This document shows, in pieces, positions 1 through 7,121 of a stretch of DNA of 9,377 nt. The first letter of the stretch is position 1. Each line of letters starts with the position of its first letter. A program made the position numbers and the translations under genes. Under the pieces are notes generated by a model. The model worked only from the letters and a program-made list of their open reading frames with translations. It was not told the DNA's origin and did no database searches. The stretch is from an uncultured Bacilli bacterium. Its GTDB lineage: Bacteria; Bacillota_I; Bacilli_A; RF39; UBA660. The DNA lies in the NCBI GenBank assembly GCA_910586865.1, contig CAJUIY010000058.1, forward strand, positions 1-9,377, read 5' to 3'.

Positions 1-11
1 AAACTTACTTT

Positions 12-18
12 TCTCCTT
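12..18 (-). promoter_or_regulatory. Possible ribosome binding site of a gene beyond the left edge
   Basis: On the minus strand the last bases of the window read AAGGAG followed by 12 bases with no start codon. AAGGAG is a good Shine-Dalgarno sequence, so a minus-strand gene may begin just outside the window. The spacing would be long (at least 12 bases), so this is tentative. No hairpin terminator is visible between the ydjI-like stop and this site, so read-through into such a gene is possible. Confidence 0.25.
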
Positions 19-37
19 ATTTAATCACTACTCCTAG

Positions 38-55
38 TTTCTTGCGATTGCCCTA
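38..55 (+). repeat. Left copy of 18-bp inverted repeat
   Basis: TTTCTTGCGATTGCCCTA here is the exact reverse complement of 9324-9341. Matching stops at both edges: base 37 is g and base 56 is c, and neither matches the partner. This copy lies 14 bases downstream (minus strand) of the ydjI-like stop codon. It is not inside a recognisable promoter in either direction. An exact 18-base inverted match inside 9.4 kb is very unlikely by chance. Confidence 0.9.
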
Positions 56-69
56 CCTCTTTCTATCTT

Positions 70-1167
70 TTATTCTATCTTGTTTCCACAATTTGAACAA
101 AATGCTCCGTTAACAGGACTTCCACAATTCGAACAGAACTTATTTTTTCCACCATTCTGTGGATTATTATTAACTTGCGATTGGGTATTTTGATTAGCGC
201 TTGTAACTGCTCCTCCCATCATTCCACCAGATGCCATATTCATCATACCAATTCCCATGAAACCGTTCATCGCTCCATTTGGATTATTGGCAGCATCTTG
301 AACCGCATTTGCATAAGCTCCTGTAAGAGTACCTTGTTGCATGTAGCCATTAGAGGATAATTCATAGTTATCAATCTTTTTATTAGACTCTTCATCTAAC
401 GTAACGGATTCAACAACAAATCCAACAATACTTAATCCTCTATCTCTTATTGGTTGATCAAATACTTTTTCATCCATTGCCTTTTTTATTTCATCTGTAC
501 TACTAGGTAATTCTAAAACTGGAGTTTTATGATTGGAATTCCCAAGCTCATTTAACACATTTTGGAAAGCTCCGATTACCTCTGACCTCATTTGTTCTGT
601 TAAAGAATCTTTTCTAAATTCATCCGCTGTTCCTGCTACTTGTGACATGAATAAAGCTGGATCACTTATTTTAAAGGTATATTTACCAAAACATTTTACT
701 TCTACGCGAAGAGGAGTAGTCCCACCTGTCATTTGATTTGGAATTGGATGTGACCAATCTTGAAAAGGAATTGGTGCTGGTGTTCCAAACTTATTATCCA
801 TAATCTCTTTTGCATTTAAATAAAATACAGCTTGTTCCTTATTAGGTGCTCCATTATAGACAAAACGAGTCCACATCTCTTTAAATACGTCTTTGAATTG
901 TCCTGCAAAAAAACTTGGTGATGTAGACTGATCAAAAGTATAAATACCATCTTCTGCCGTAGCATCTAATATTTCTCCATTTTGAAAGATTACTGCAATT
1001 TGTCCAGGAGAAACCTGAATCGCACTATCTTTTGTAATTACTCCATTTGGTGTAGATACTTTCTTCATTAAAATATCTTGACCTAAATCATCACATTTTA
1101 TATACTCTTTCCATTGATCATGTAGAGTACTTCCTGCTGCTTTTACAGCTGCTTTTATTAATCCCAT
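70..1167 (-). CDS. ydjI: SPFH-domain protein with C-terminal zinc ribbon (YdjI-like)
   Basis: This 365-aa protein resembles Bacillus subtilis YdjI and the 'virion core protein' group of SPFH (stomatin/prohibitin/flotillin) proteins. The SPFH-like region spans about residues 25-260. It is followed by a flexible Met/Gly/Asn-rich linker (about 295-342) and a zinc ribbon with Cys345, Cys348, Cys357 and Cys360. There is no signal peptide or membrane helix, so it is probably cytosolic and peripheral to the membrane. In B. subtilis, YdjI is tied to membrane recruitment of the PspA homologue together with YdjG and YdjH; a similar scaffold role here is inference. It is the third gene of the ydjGHI-like set, 33 bases after ydjH, with an AGAGGT ribosome site 7 bases before the ATG. 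The family call is solid. The exact function is not known from sequence. Confidence 0.88.
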   Translation of the reverse strand: MGLIKAAVKAAGSTLHDQWKEYIKCDDLGQDILMKKVSTPNGVITKDSAIQVSPGQIAVIFQNGEILDATAEDGIYTFDQSTSPSFFAGQFKDVFKEMWTRFVYNGAPNKEQAVFYLNAKEIMDNKFGTPAPIPFQDWSHPIPNQMTGGTTPLRVEVKCFGKYTFKISDPALFMSQVAGTADEFRKDSLTEQMRSEVIGAFQNVLNELGNSNHKTPVLELPSSTDEIKKAMDEKVFDQPIRDRGLSIVGFVVESVTLDEESNKKIDNYELSSNGYMQQGTLTGAYANAVQDAANNPNGAMNGFMGIGMMNMASGGMMGGAVTSANQNTQSQVNNNPQNGGKNKFCSNCGSPVNGAFCSNCGNKIE

Positions 1168-1200
1168 ATAAATACCTCTTTTCTATTTTTATTTTTTTCA

Positions 1201-2106
1201 TTAAAAGCCATGTCCGCCGCCACCATGACTTATTCCACTACTTCCTGAATGAGTAGAAGAACCTCCACCACTAGATGTGTCTACAATCTTATGTCTTATG
1301 GTATTGGTACCAATCAAACTTTCACTAATACTAGTAATCTTGATACTTTCTTTTTTCAAATATTCTTTCGCTGTTGTCTTTTTTCTTACTAATTTATTTT
1401 TAGAAATTAATAGACCTATAATAATTCCTGTAATGACTAGTGAAATTACACTTAATAACAACCAAGAAATCTTTTTTTCATATTTAATATTTCCATTTTC
1501 ATCTAGATGGGCATTTTTATTTCCACTTGGTATCCCTTGTGTTGCCATATAATCAATTTTTGAAATAAAATTATGTATGCCAACATAATAGTTTTGATTT
1601 GTCATATAAGAATATACGGCATCTAAAGCTTCTTCGATTCGATTATCATTATACATAAGAATGGCATTTCCTGTTGTTGTCATATAAATTTCACGATTTT
1701 CCATATCAATTAAGAATAGTACACCATCTCTTGTATGATTAATACCGAAATGATTATAATCGTAAAAATCATCTGCATATATTCTTGGACTTCCTTTATT
1801 ATTTTGCTTAATGGTTACAATTGCCAAATCAAGTTGGTGTCTATCAATAAATGTAGTTACTTGTTCATAAAGTTTTTGCTCCTCTTCTTCTGTTAGTAAC
1901 TCGGCAAAATCATAAACTTTTTCGGTCTCATCCACTGCTGGGGTTTGTAATATATTATTACGATTTTCATCCGTTACTTCAATCCCACTTGGCACTAAGA
2001 AATCACTATTACTTCTCTCTTTTGTATTCGTGCTAGCTTCCACTACCATGATATTACTAAGTAGAAAAAGAAAAATGAGAATTCCAATCTTTCCTATTTT
2101 TTTCAT
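1201..2106 (-). CDS. ydjH: TPM-domain membrane protein (YgcG/YdjH-like)
   Basis: This 301-aa protein has an N-terminal signal peptide or anchor (about residues 1-24, ending near VEAS). A TPM domain follows at about 62-190, with the typical opening YDFAELLTEEEEQKL and the block DGVLFLIDMENREIYM at 127-142. A transmembrane helix lies at about 214-234. The C-terminal tail is basic, then Gly/Ser/His-rich, ending HGGGGHGF; this glycine-rich end is characteristic of YgcG-type proteins. The TPM domain should face outside the membrane. TPM domains have been linked to phosphatase activity and to photosystem repair in plants, but the substrate here is unknown. The start codon overlaps the ydjG stop (ATGA), with GGGAGG 6 bases upstream, so the two are translationally coupled. 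It corresponds to YdjH in the B. subtilis PspA-associated cluster. Confidence 0.88.
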   Translation of the reverse strand: MKKIGKIGILIFLFLLSNIMVVEASTNTKERSNSDFLVPSGIEVTDENRNNILQTPAVDETEKVYDFAELLTEEEEQKLYEQVTTFIDRHQLDLAIVTIKQNNKGSPRIYADDFYDYNHFGINHTRDGVLFLIDMENREIYMTTTGNAILMYNDNRIEEALDAVYSYMTNQNYYVGIHNFISKIDYMATQGIPSGNKNAHLDENGNIKYEKKISWLLLSVISLVITGIIIGLLISKNKLVRKKTTAKEYLKKESIKITSISESLIGTNTIRHKIVDTSSGGGSSTHSGSSGISHGGGGHGF

Positions 2107-3164
2107 AGCTTACCTCCCATTGCCATACAAACCAGAAGGCATAAAAGAAACGTTAGAATAAATATTACTAGAGAAAATAATACCGTTCTTGTTTTATCTA
2201 GTGGAATATTTCCGACGATTTCTCCTGTTTGACCATTCATGGCAAAAGTATATATTTTGTCTTTATACTTAATATTAACCATAAAAACAGGAAGTAGAAT
2301 ATAATCATCCTTAATCTTTTCTACGTTTAAATGATTATCGGTTACCATACTGGTTTGATGAGTAACAGTCGATTCTATTTCACTTACGGAGGTATTCATT
2401 GCCCGCTCCTTGGCTCTCTCAATCGCTTTTTCACTATCCACATCATACTTTTCTGCTAAAAAACCAGATAAATAAGCATGATTGTAGTCTACTAAACCCT
2501 TATAATCAAAAGGTTCAATCGAATCCATCAAATCATCATCAAATCTAGAAGAGCCATCTACTAAGACTTTTTCAAACTCTAAATACCCACTTTTTTTAGT
2601 AAGATAAGTATCTGTTTTTTCATAATGATAATTACTATCACTCCAAGTCATAATATCCTTAGAAGTAAAACTAATATCACCTTCTGCTTTTAAGTCATAG
2701 GACCAAAAAGGAATATAAACACCTGTTATTTTCTCAATATTTTCTTTGTTATTAAAAAATCTTGGCATGAGTGGTCTTCCTTTATAAATTCCTTTAAAAG
2801 CTTCGATAGCATCTTCTTTTTCTTTTTGAAAAGGAATAATCTTAGATGGTTTTCTACCACTATCGATTCTTTCTTTTAGAATGGCAGTACTTCCACAATA
2901 AAGACAAAAGGTTGCTGTTGTTTGCTCATCTGCCATCACTTCTGCTCCACAATTCTTACAATGGTAAATATCTAACTTTTCTGATACGTTACTAGAAGTT
3001 GTATTTTGATTTACTTCTTCACTACTAGCATTCTGATGCTTTTTCATCTCTTCTAAAGAAAAGCTACTACCACAATACTTACAATCCCACTTTTGACTTT
3101 TTGGATTAAATGTTATATTTGCACCACATGCTGGACATTTATTGTCCAAACTCTCCAACTTCAT
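2103..3164 (-). CDS. ydjG: Double zinc-ribbon membrane protein (YdjG-like)
   Basis: This is a 353-aa protein if it starts at the ATG at 3164. A GTG directly before it (3167) gives one extra residue. I prefer the ATG because AAGGAAGTG, close to the anti-Shine-Dalgarno complement, leaves almost no spacing for the GTG. Numbering from the ATG, there are two zinc ribbons: Cys10/13/28/31 and Cys69/72/87/90. A low-complexity linker lies between them (about 44-62). The central region is soluble, with the recognisable stretch YTFAMNGQTGEIVGN near 305-319. One C-terminal transmembrane helix lies at about 327-348, so most of the protein is cytosolic. This matches the 'TFIIB-type zinc ribbon-containing protein' family and B. 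subtilis YdjG. Despite that name, nothing indicates a role in transcription. It probably recruits partners to the membrane together with YdjH and YdjI. Confidence 0.87.
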   Translation of the reverse strand: MKLESLDNKCPACGANITFNPKSQKWDCKYCGSSFSLEEMKKHQNASSEEVNQNTTSSNVSEKLDIYHCKNCGAEVMADEQTTATFCLYCGSTAILKERIDSGRKPSKIIPFQKEKEDAIEAFKGIYKGRPLMPRFFNNKENIEKITGVYIPFWSYDLKAEGDISFTSKDIMTWSDSNYHYEKTDTYLTKKSGYLEFEKVLVDGSSRFDDDLMDSIEPFDYKGLVDYNHAYLSGFLAEKYDVDSEKAIERAKERAMNTSVSEIESTVTHQTSMVTDNHLNVEKIKDDYILLPVFMVNIKYKDKIYTFAMNGQTGEIVGNIPLDKTRTVLFSLVIFILTFLLCLLVCMAMGGKL

Positions 3165-3183
3165 CACTTCCTTAATTATTCTA

Positions 3184-3192
3184 AGTATATCA
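3184..3192 (-). promoter_or_regulatory. Candidate extended -10 promoter for ydjGHI-like genes
   Basis: On the minus strand the gap before ydjG holds TGATATACT, an extended -10 (TG-N-TATACT; 5 of 6 to TATAAT). The start codon lies about 20 bases downstream, leaving room for the AAGGAAG ribosome site. The -35 region is poor (TTGTAC at 19 bases), as expected for an extended -10 promoter. I saw no sigma-W-like TGAAAC...CGTA pair, although sigma-W drives the B. subtilis operon. Read-through from the Tim44-like gene is also possible, because no terminator separates them. Confidence 0.4.
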
Positions 3193-3205
3193 TACCTATC
3201 ACATT

Positions 3206-3215
3206 ATTGTACAAT
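3206..3215. repeat. Perfect 10-bp palindrome over the ydjG -35 region
   Basis: ATTGTACAAT reads the same on both strands and lies just after the stop codon of the Tim44-like gene. It sits where the -35 box of the ydjG promoter would be. It could be a small operator, but it is short and AT-rich, so chance is a real alternative. Confidence 0.35.
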
Positions 3216-3218
3216 TTT

Positions 3219-3905
3219 TTAATATTTTTCGATACTATTTAATGTCCAAACTCGTTTTACCATATCCACAGTCAAACTATTACAATAGCTACACTTCTTC
3301 TTCCCAAGTGAAGTAATAGGAGACCCACAATTTGGACAATGAATCCCTAATACTTTCTGTTTTCCCTTTACTTTTGATGAATCTATAACATAGATATATT
3401 CTAGGCGATATCGATCCTGAACCCTTGATATATTTTCCTTTTTCTTTAACTGATATTCTAGAGATATCGCAATCGTAATCGTAGCAATCGCATTCTTTTT
3501 TTCATACTTATTTAATACCATGCGATGAATCTTAAACTTAGAATAGAAAATCGATTCTCCTTTTAATTCTTTTATCTTTATCTCCACTTTTTTTCGAACC
3601 GTGTCACATTCTATTAAATTTTTATTTTTCTCTTCTATCGCTTGGAAATACGTATACAAATCTTTCTCTGCTATTTTCTTCATTTCATTTATATTAAGAG
3701 TTGGAAAATCTTTTTGTAAATTACTTAAATAAATGCTATCCATACTTCCCACAGATTTAGGAGTATCTTCAGCTAACTCGTTCGCTGTATTCACGATATC
3801 GCGGATGGAAATATTTCCAAAAATATTTTTTATTTTCCATTTTAGATAAAAATAAACGATAAGGATAAAAGCAATGAGCAAAATTACTCCTAGCAAAAAG
3901 AACAT
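3219..3905 (-). CDS. Membrane-anchored Tim44-like protein with C-terminal zinc ribbon
   Basis: This 228-aa protein starts with a transmembrane helix (about residues 2-22) followed by basic residues (LKWKIK), so the bulk should be cytosolic. Residues about 60-178 fit a Tim44-like fold: a helical part (FPTLNINEMKKIAEKDLYTY and following), then beta strands (KFKIHRMVL, AIATITIAISLEYQL, YRLEYIYVID). A zinc ribbon follows with Cys190, Cys193, Cys205 and Cys208 (HCPNCGSPIT...CSYCNS). The Tim44 assignment is from overall pattern and is moderate; the anchor and ribbon are plain. It lies 41 bases after the rfbCD stop, past a terminator, and directly before ydjG. That position and the shared zinc ribbon suggest it belongs with the ydjGHI-like set. 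The ribosome site AGAGGTGG lies 6 bases before the ATG. No enzymatic role is evident. Confidence 0.75.
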   Translation of the reverse strand: MFFLLGVILLIAFILIVYFYLKWKIKNIFGNISIRDIVNTANELAEDTPKSVGSMDSIYLSNLQKDFPTLNINEMKKIAEKDLYTYFQAIEEKNKNLIECDTVRKKVEIKIKELKGESIFYSKFKIHRMVLNKYEKKNAIATITIAISLEYQLKKKENISRVQDRYRLEYIYVIDSSKVKGKQKVLGIHCPNCGSPITSLGKKKCSYCNSLTVDMVKRVWTLNSIEKY

Positions 3906-3937
3906 TTTCTACCACCTCTTTCTAGACTTCGGTTACG

Positions 3938-3970
3938 AAAAAAGAGCTATTTCTTCTCTGCTAGCTCTTT
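3938..3970 (-). terminator. Intrinsic terminator of the polysaccharide operon
   Basis: On the minus strand AAAGAGCTA (3970-3962) pairs perfectly with TAGCTCTTT (3949-3941) across a 12-base loop, and the T run continues to 3938 (six Ts). The hairpin begins inside the rfbCD coding sequence, and its second arm contains the TAG stop codon (3949-3947). It separates the polysaccharide operon from the Tim44/ydjGHI-like genes. Confidence 0.85.
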
Positions 3971-5377
3971 ACAATATCTATCCGTTGCATCTTGCCAACT
4001 TGGTAACATTTCAAAGCCTTTTTCTACTAGTTTTTCTTTACTTAATTTCGAATTTCTTGGTCGATAAGCCTGTGGCCCTGCATTCTTAATATATTCTTCT
4101 GTTGTTACTGGTATTACCTTGGTACTCTTATGATTACTTTCAAAGATATATTTGGCAAACTCTGCCCAGGAACAATACCCGTCATTATTGACATGATAAG
4201 TGCCATACTTTTCCGTACTAGCCATTTCTACTAATAGTTTGGCAAGGTCAACGGTATAAGTAGGACTTCCTACTTGATCATCCACTACCGTTACTTCCTC
4301 ATGATTCTCTGCTAAACGTAACATCGTTTTAATAAAATTATTACCATTGATTCCAAATACCCATGATATTCTTGTAATAAAATGCTTTGGATTTTTTCGA
4401 ACTTCTTCTTCTCCTTCATATTTGGTTCTACCATAAACACTCATTGGATTTACCGTATCTTCTTCCTTATAATATCCTTCTTTTTTACCATCAAAAACAT
4501 AATCCGTTGACATATAAATTATCTTAGCATCTACTTCTAAAGAAGCATCCACTAGATTTTTCGTTCCCTCTACATTAATCTTTTGAACCTTTTCTTCTTC
4601 CTCTTCTGCTTTATCAACGGCAGTCCAAGCAGCACAATGGAAAATAACATCTGGTCGATATTCCTTTACTACTTCCAATACTTGATGACGATCGGTAATA
4701 TCCATCTCATTTATATCTAAAGCCTTGTATTCAAATTCTCCACGATTTTCTAATTCTCTTACAATATCATATCCAAGTTGCCCTTTAAATCCAGTAATTA
4801 AATATCTTGTTTTTTCCCTTTTAAAAACGGTTTGACATTCTGCTAAAGTTTCACGTACTTTATCTTTTTCAGAAAGAATTGGTTGTTCTATGTCATATTT
4901 TTTTAATATTTCATCCCAGTTAATTCCAATTTCTGGATCATTCCATAAAATCCCATCTTCCATTCTTGGAGCATATTGATTATCCACATAATATTCAAAT
5001 AAAGTATCCTCTTTTAGGGAAACAAATCCATGGGCAAAACCACATGGAACATATAATAATCTCCCATTTTCTGGCGTTAGTTCTACACTAATCCAGTTCT
5101 TATAAGAGGGAGAATCCACTCTTAAGTCGACGACCACATCCAAAACAGCTCCTTGATGGCATCTTACCACCTTTGCTTGACAATAAGGATTTTTTTGAAA
5201 ATGAAGTCCACGAATGATACCTTTTCCACTTTTGGAATTACTAACTTGATGAATTCCATGAAAACCTAGTTCTTCTAATTGTTCTTTGGTAATCGACTCA
5301 AAATATCCTCTTTCATCTCCAAATCTTTTTGGTTCTAAAATATAACAATCTTTTAATTCTGTTTCTATTTTTTCCAT
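3947..5377 (-). CDS. rfbCD: Fused dTDP-4-dehydrorhamnose 3,5-epimerase / reductase (RfbC-RfbD)
   Basis: This 476-aa protein joins two enzymes that are usually separate. Residues 1 to about 185 are RfbC (RmlC): RGLHF with the expected catalytic His59, the DNQYAPRMEDGILWNDP block (132-148), and LSEKD with Asp172, the likely partner of the His. Residues about 190-476 are RfbD (RmlD), an extended short-chain dehydrogenase. It has the nucleotide-binding motif GFKGQLG (196-202), STDYVFDG (290-297), and catalytic YGRTK with Tyr315 and Lys319. Together they convert dTDP-4-keto-6-deoxyglucose to dTDP-L-rhamnose using NAD(P)H in the cytoplasm. Both halves look intact. The ATG shares one base with the rfbA stop (TAATG) and has GGAGG 8 bases upstream. 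It is the last gene of its operon. Such fusions occur in some Firmicutes, so this is uncommon rather than new. Confidence 0.95.
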   Translation of the reverse strand: MEKIETELKDCYILEPKRFGDERGYFESITKEQLEELGFHGIHQVSNSKSGKGIIRGLHFQKNPYCQAKVVRCHQGAVLDVVVDLRVDSPSYKNWISVELTPENGRLLYVPCGFAHGFVSLKEDTLFEYYVDNQYAPRMEDGILWNDPEIGINWDEILKKYDIEQPILSEKDKVRETLAECQTVFKREKTRYLITGFKGQLGYDIVRELENRGEFEYKALDINEMDITDRHQVLEVVKEYRPDVIFHCAAWTAVDKAEEEEEKVQKINVEGTKNLVDASLEVDAKIIYMSTDYVFDGKKEGYYKEEDTVNPMSVYGRTKYEGEEEVRKNPKHFITRISWVFGINGNNFIKTMLRLAENHEEVTVVDDQVGSPTYTVDLAKLLVEMASTEKYGTYHVNNDGYCSWAEFAKYIFESNHKSTKVIPVTTEEYIKNAGPQAYRPRNSKLSKEKLVEKGFEMLPSWQDATDRYCKELAEKK

Positions 5378-6255
5378 TACTGTTCCTCCTTACTAATTTC
5401 TAATAAATGTTTTCCATAAGTATTTTTCTTCATTAATTCTGCTTGCTTTAATAATTCTTCTTTACTTAACCAACCATTTTTATAAGCAATCTCTTCGGGA
5501 CAACAAATAGTAATATTTTGATTTCCTTGTATGGTTCCTACAAAACTAGATGCCGTCAGTAGGCTTTTAAAGGTTCCTGTATCAAACCAACCATATCCTT
5601 CATTTAACGTAATCACTTCTAATTTCTCTTCTTCTAAATATAATCGATTTAAGTCTGTAATTTCTAATTCCCCTCTAGCAGATGGTTTTAATTTCTTTGC
5701 CTTTTCTACGACACTATTGTCATAAAAATATAGTCCCGTAATTGCATAATCACTCTTAGGGTTTTTTGGTTTTTCTTCTACACTTAAGACCTTTCCATTT
5801 TTATCAAACTCTACAATACCAAATCTTTCTGGATCATGAACGTGATAGCCAAAGACCGTTGCTTTATGAAATTTAGCATTTTCTTTTGCTTTTAAAAGTT
5901 CTTCTTTTAAATTGGCCCCATAAAAAATATTATCTCCCAAAATCATAGCAACACTATCGCTTCCTATAAATTCTTCTCCTAAGGTAAACGCTTGAGCAAG
6001 TCCATCTGGAGAAGGTTGCTCTTTATAAGATAAGTGAATTCCAAATTTTTCTCCATTCCCAAGTAATTTCTCAAATCTTGGTAAATCCGTTGGTGTCGAT
6101 ATGACTAAAATATCCCGAATTCCAGCCTGCATTAATACCGATAGTGGATAATAAATCATTGGTTTATCATAAATTGGCATCAACTGTTTCGAAGTCACTT
6201 GTGTTAATGGATATAGTCTTGTCCCAGAACCTCCTGCTAAAATAATTCCTTTCAT
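5377..6255 (-). CDS. rfbA: Glucose-1-phosphate thymidylyltransferase (RfbA/RmlA)
   Basis: This 292-aa enzyme is the usual length for RmlA. It makes dTDP-glucose and pyrophosphate from dTTP and glucose-1-phosphate, the first step of dTDP-rhamnose synthesis. The nucleotide-binding signature GGSGTRLYPLT (8-18) is followed by SKQLMPIYDKPMIYYPLS (22-39). The metal-binding Asp lies in MILGDNIFYG (Asp108), with EEKP at 160-163 and the sugar-binding block GYGWFDTGT (220-228, Asp225). All expected residues are present. The ATG overlaps the glycosyltransferase stop by four bases (ATGA). The ribosome site AAGGGGGG lies inside the end of that gene, so translation is probably coupled. It is followed directly by rfbCD. 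No rfbB (dTDP-glucose 4,6-dehydratase) gene is nearby. Confidence 0.96.
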   Translation of the reverse strand: MKGIILAGGSGTRLYPLTQVTSKQLMPIYDKPMIYYPLSVLMQAGIRDILVISTPTDLPRFEKLLGNGEKFGIHLSYKEQPSPDGLAQAFTLGEEFIGSDSVAMILGDNIFYGANLKEELLKAKENAKFHKATVFGYHVHDPERFGIVEFDKNGKVLSVEEKPKNPKSDYAITGLYFYDNSVVEKAKKLKPSARGELEITDLNRLYLEEEKLEVITLNEGYGWFDTGTFKSLLTASSFVGTIQGNQNITICCPEEIAYKNGWLSKEELLKQAELMKKNTYGKHLLEISKEEQ

Positions 6256-7121
6256 TTTTTTAAACCCCCCTTAAAGAAACATCTTATATATAAAATAATT
6301 AAGGATAAATTACGAGTAAAATCTAGTTTTTTTAATTCCTTTTCACTGGCTTTTAAATACTCTTTCACAAAATATCTTTGACTAGTCTTTAGTATCTTGT
6401 ATTTTTTAATTCTTGCGACATTTTTATCAATCGTAACGGAATGATTATGAATAATAACTACCTTATTATCGATTGCTTCTTGTTTATCAATAGTCTCTAA
6501 TTTCTTTGCTAAAATATTTTCTTCATAATAAAGAAAAGTATTCTCATCTAAATAGCCTACTTGCTCTAATACCTCTCCTGCGACACAGAAGAAACATCCT
6601 GATACAACTCCTACTAAAGAAATATCCTCTTCATAATATTTATCATCGTATAAATTTTCTTTCCTATATTTTCTACTAATAAGAGGTAAATTAAATCGAA
6701 TTTCATCTTGAATGGTTGGCATCATCCACCCTCTATTTAAACTATTTTTTTCTACAATAGTGGGGCCAACTAAAGCAATAGAATCTTTAATCGCATTACT
6801 TAAGTGAATCAAATCCTCTTCTTTATGAATGATAATGTCAGAGTTTGAAAGAATAATGTTACACTTTTTTAATTTCTGATTCACATACCTTGCACCAAAA
6901 TTATACCCTGCAGCAACTCCGCCATTTTTCTCCGTTTGGATGACATGAATCTTCTTACTTTCTAACTTTTTTAAAAATGGAAAAGAATAATCTGTTGAAG
7001 CATTATCCACAATTACAATTAAATCAAGACACTTATAATCTTTCACATTATCTAATAAAATAGACGTTGTTTTTGAATCATTATAATTAAGGATTACCAT
7101 ACCTAGCTTCTTCTTTGTCAT
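6252..7121 (-). CDS. Family 2 glycosyltransferase, rhamnosyltransferase-like
   Basis: This 289-aa protein has a GT-A fold of glycosyltransferase family 2. Visible motifs are VILNYND (9-15), IVDNASTD (37-44), NGGVAAGYNFGA (66-77), and SNSD (92-95) in the position of the metal-binding DXD motif. An acceptor-side block runs SGCFFCVAG...VGYLDENTFLYYEEN (174-202), with a late HNHS (225-228). This pattern is common in WbbL-type and other rhamnosyltransferases. Being directly upstream of rfbA and rfbCD makes dTDP-rhamnose a reasonable donor, but that is inference. No clear membrane span is seen; the C-terminus (about 272-289) is hydrophobic and basic and could touch the membrane. The start overlaps the preceding stop (ATGA), with AAGGAG 8 bases upstream. 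Confidence 0.9.
   Translation of the reverse strand: MTKKKLGMVILNYNDSKTTSILLDNVKDYKCLDLIVIVDNASTDYSFPFLKKLESKKIHVIQTEKNGGVAAGYNFGARYVNQKLKKCNIILSNSDIIIHKEEDLIHLSNAIKDSIALVGPTIVEKNSLNRGWMMPTIQDEIRFNLPLISRKYRKENLYDDKYYEEDISLVGVVSGCFFCVAGEVLEQVGYLDENTFLYYEENILAKKLETIDKQEAIDNKVVIIHNHSVTIDKNVARIKKYKILKTSQRYFVKEYLKASEKELKKLDFTRNLSLIILYIRCFFKGGLKK

Noticed and set aside
61..81. TTCTATCTT duplicated with a 12-base offset around the ydjI-like stop codon
   Set aside because: A small local duplication in AT-rich sequence; no function can be argued.
174..183. CTTGCGATTG, a 10-base partial match to the 18-bp repeat inside the ydjI-like gene
   Set aside because: It lies in coding sequence for the linker region, matches only part of the repeat, and is compatible with chance.
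1277..1552. Open frame on the plus strand opposite the ydjH-like gene (also 175-360, 533-736, 3874-4089, 5531-5725)
   Set aside because: These lie antisense to well-supported genes, have no family-like sequence, and are explained by the AT-rich opposite strand.
3906..3946. CGTA upstream of the Tim44-like gene as a sigma-W or other ECF -10 element
   Set aside because: No convincing TGAAAC-like -35 at 16-17 bases; the sequence is also part of the terminator region.
6252..6262. A run of seven As at the glycosyltransferase/rfbA junction as a frameshift site
   Set aside because: The ATGA overlap with its own ribosome site already explains how both genes are translated, and the frames do not suggest a fusion product.
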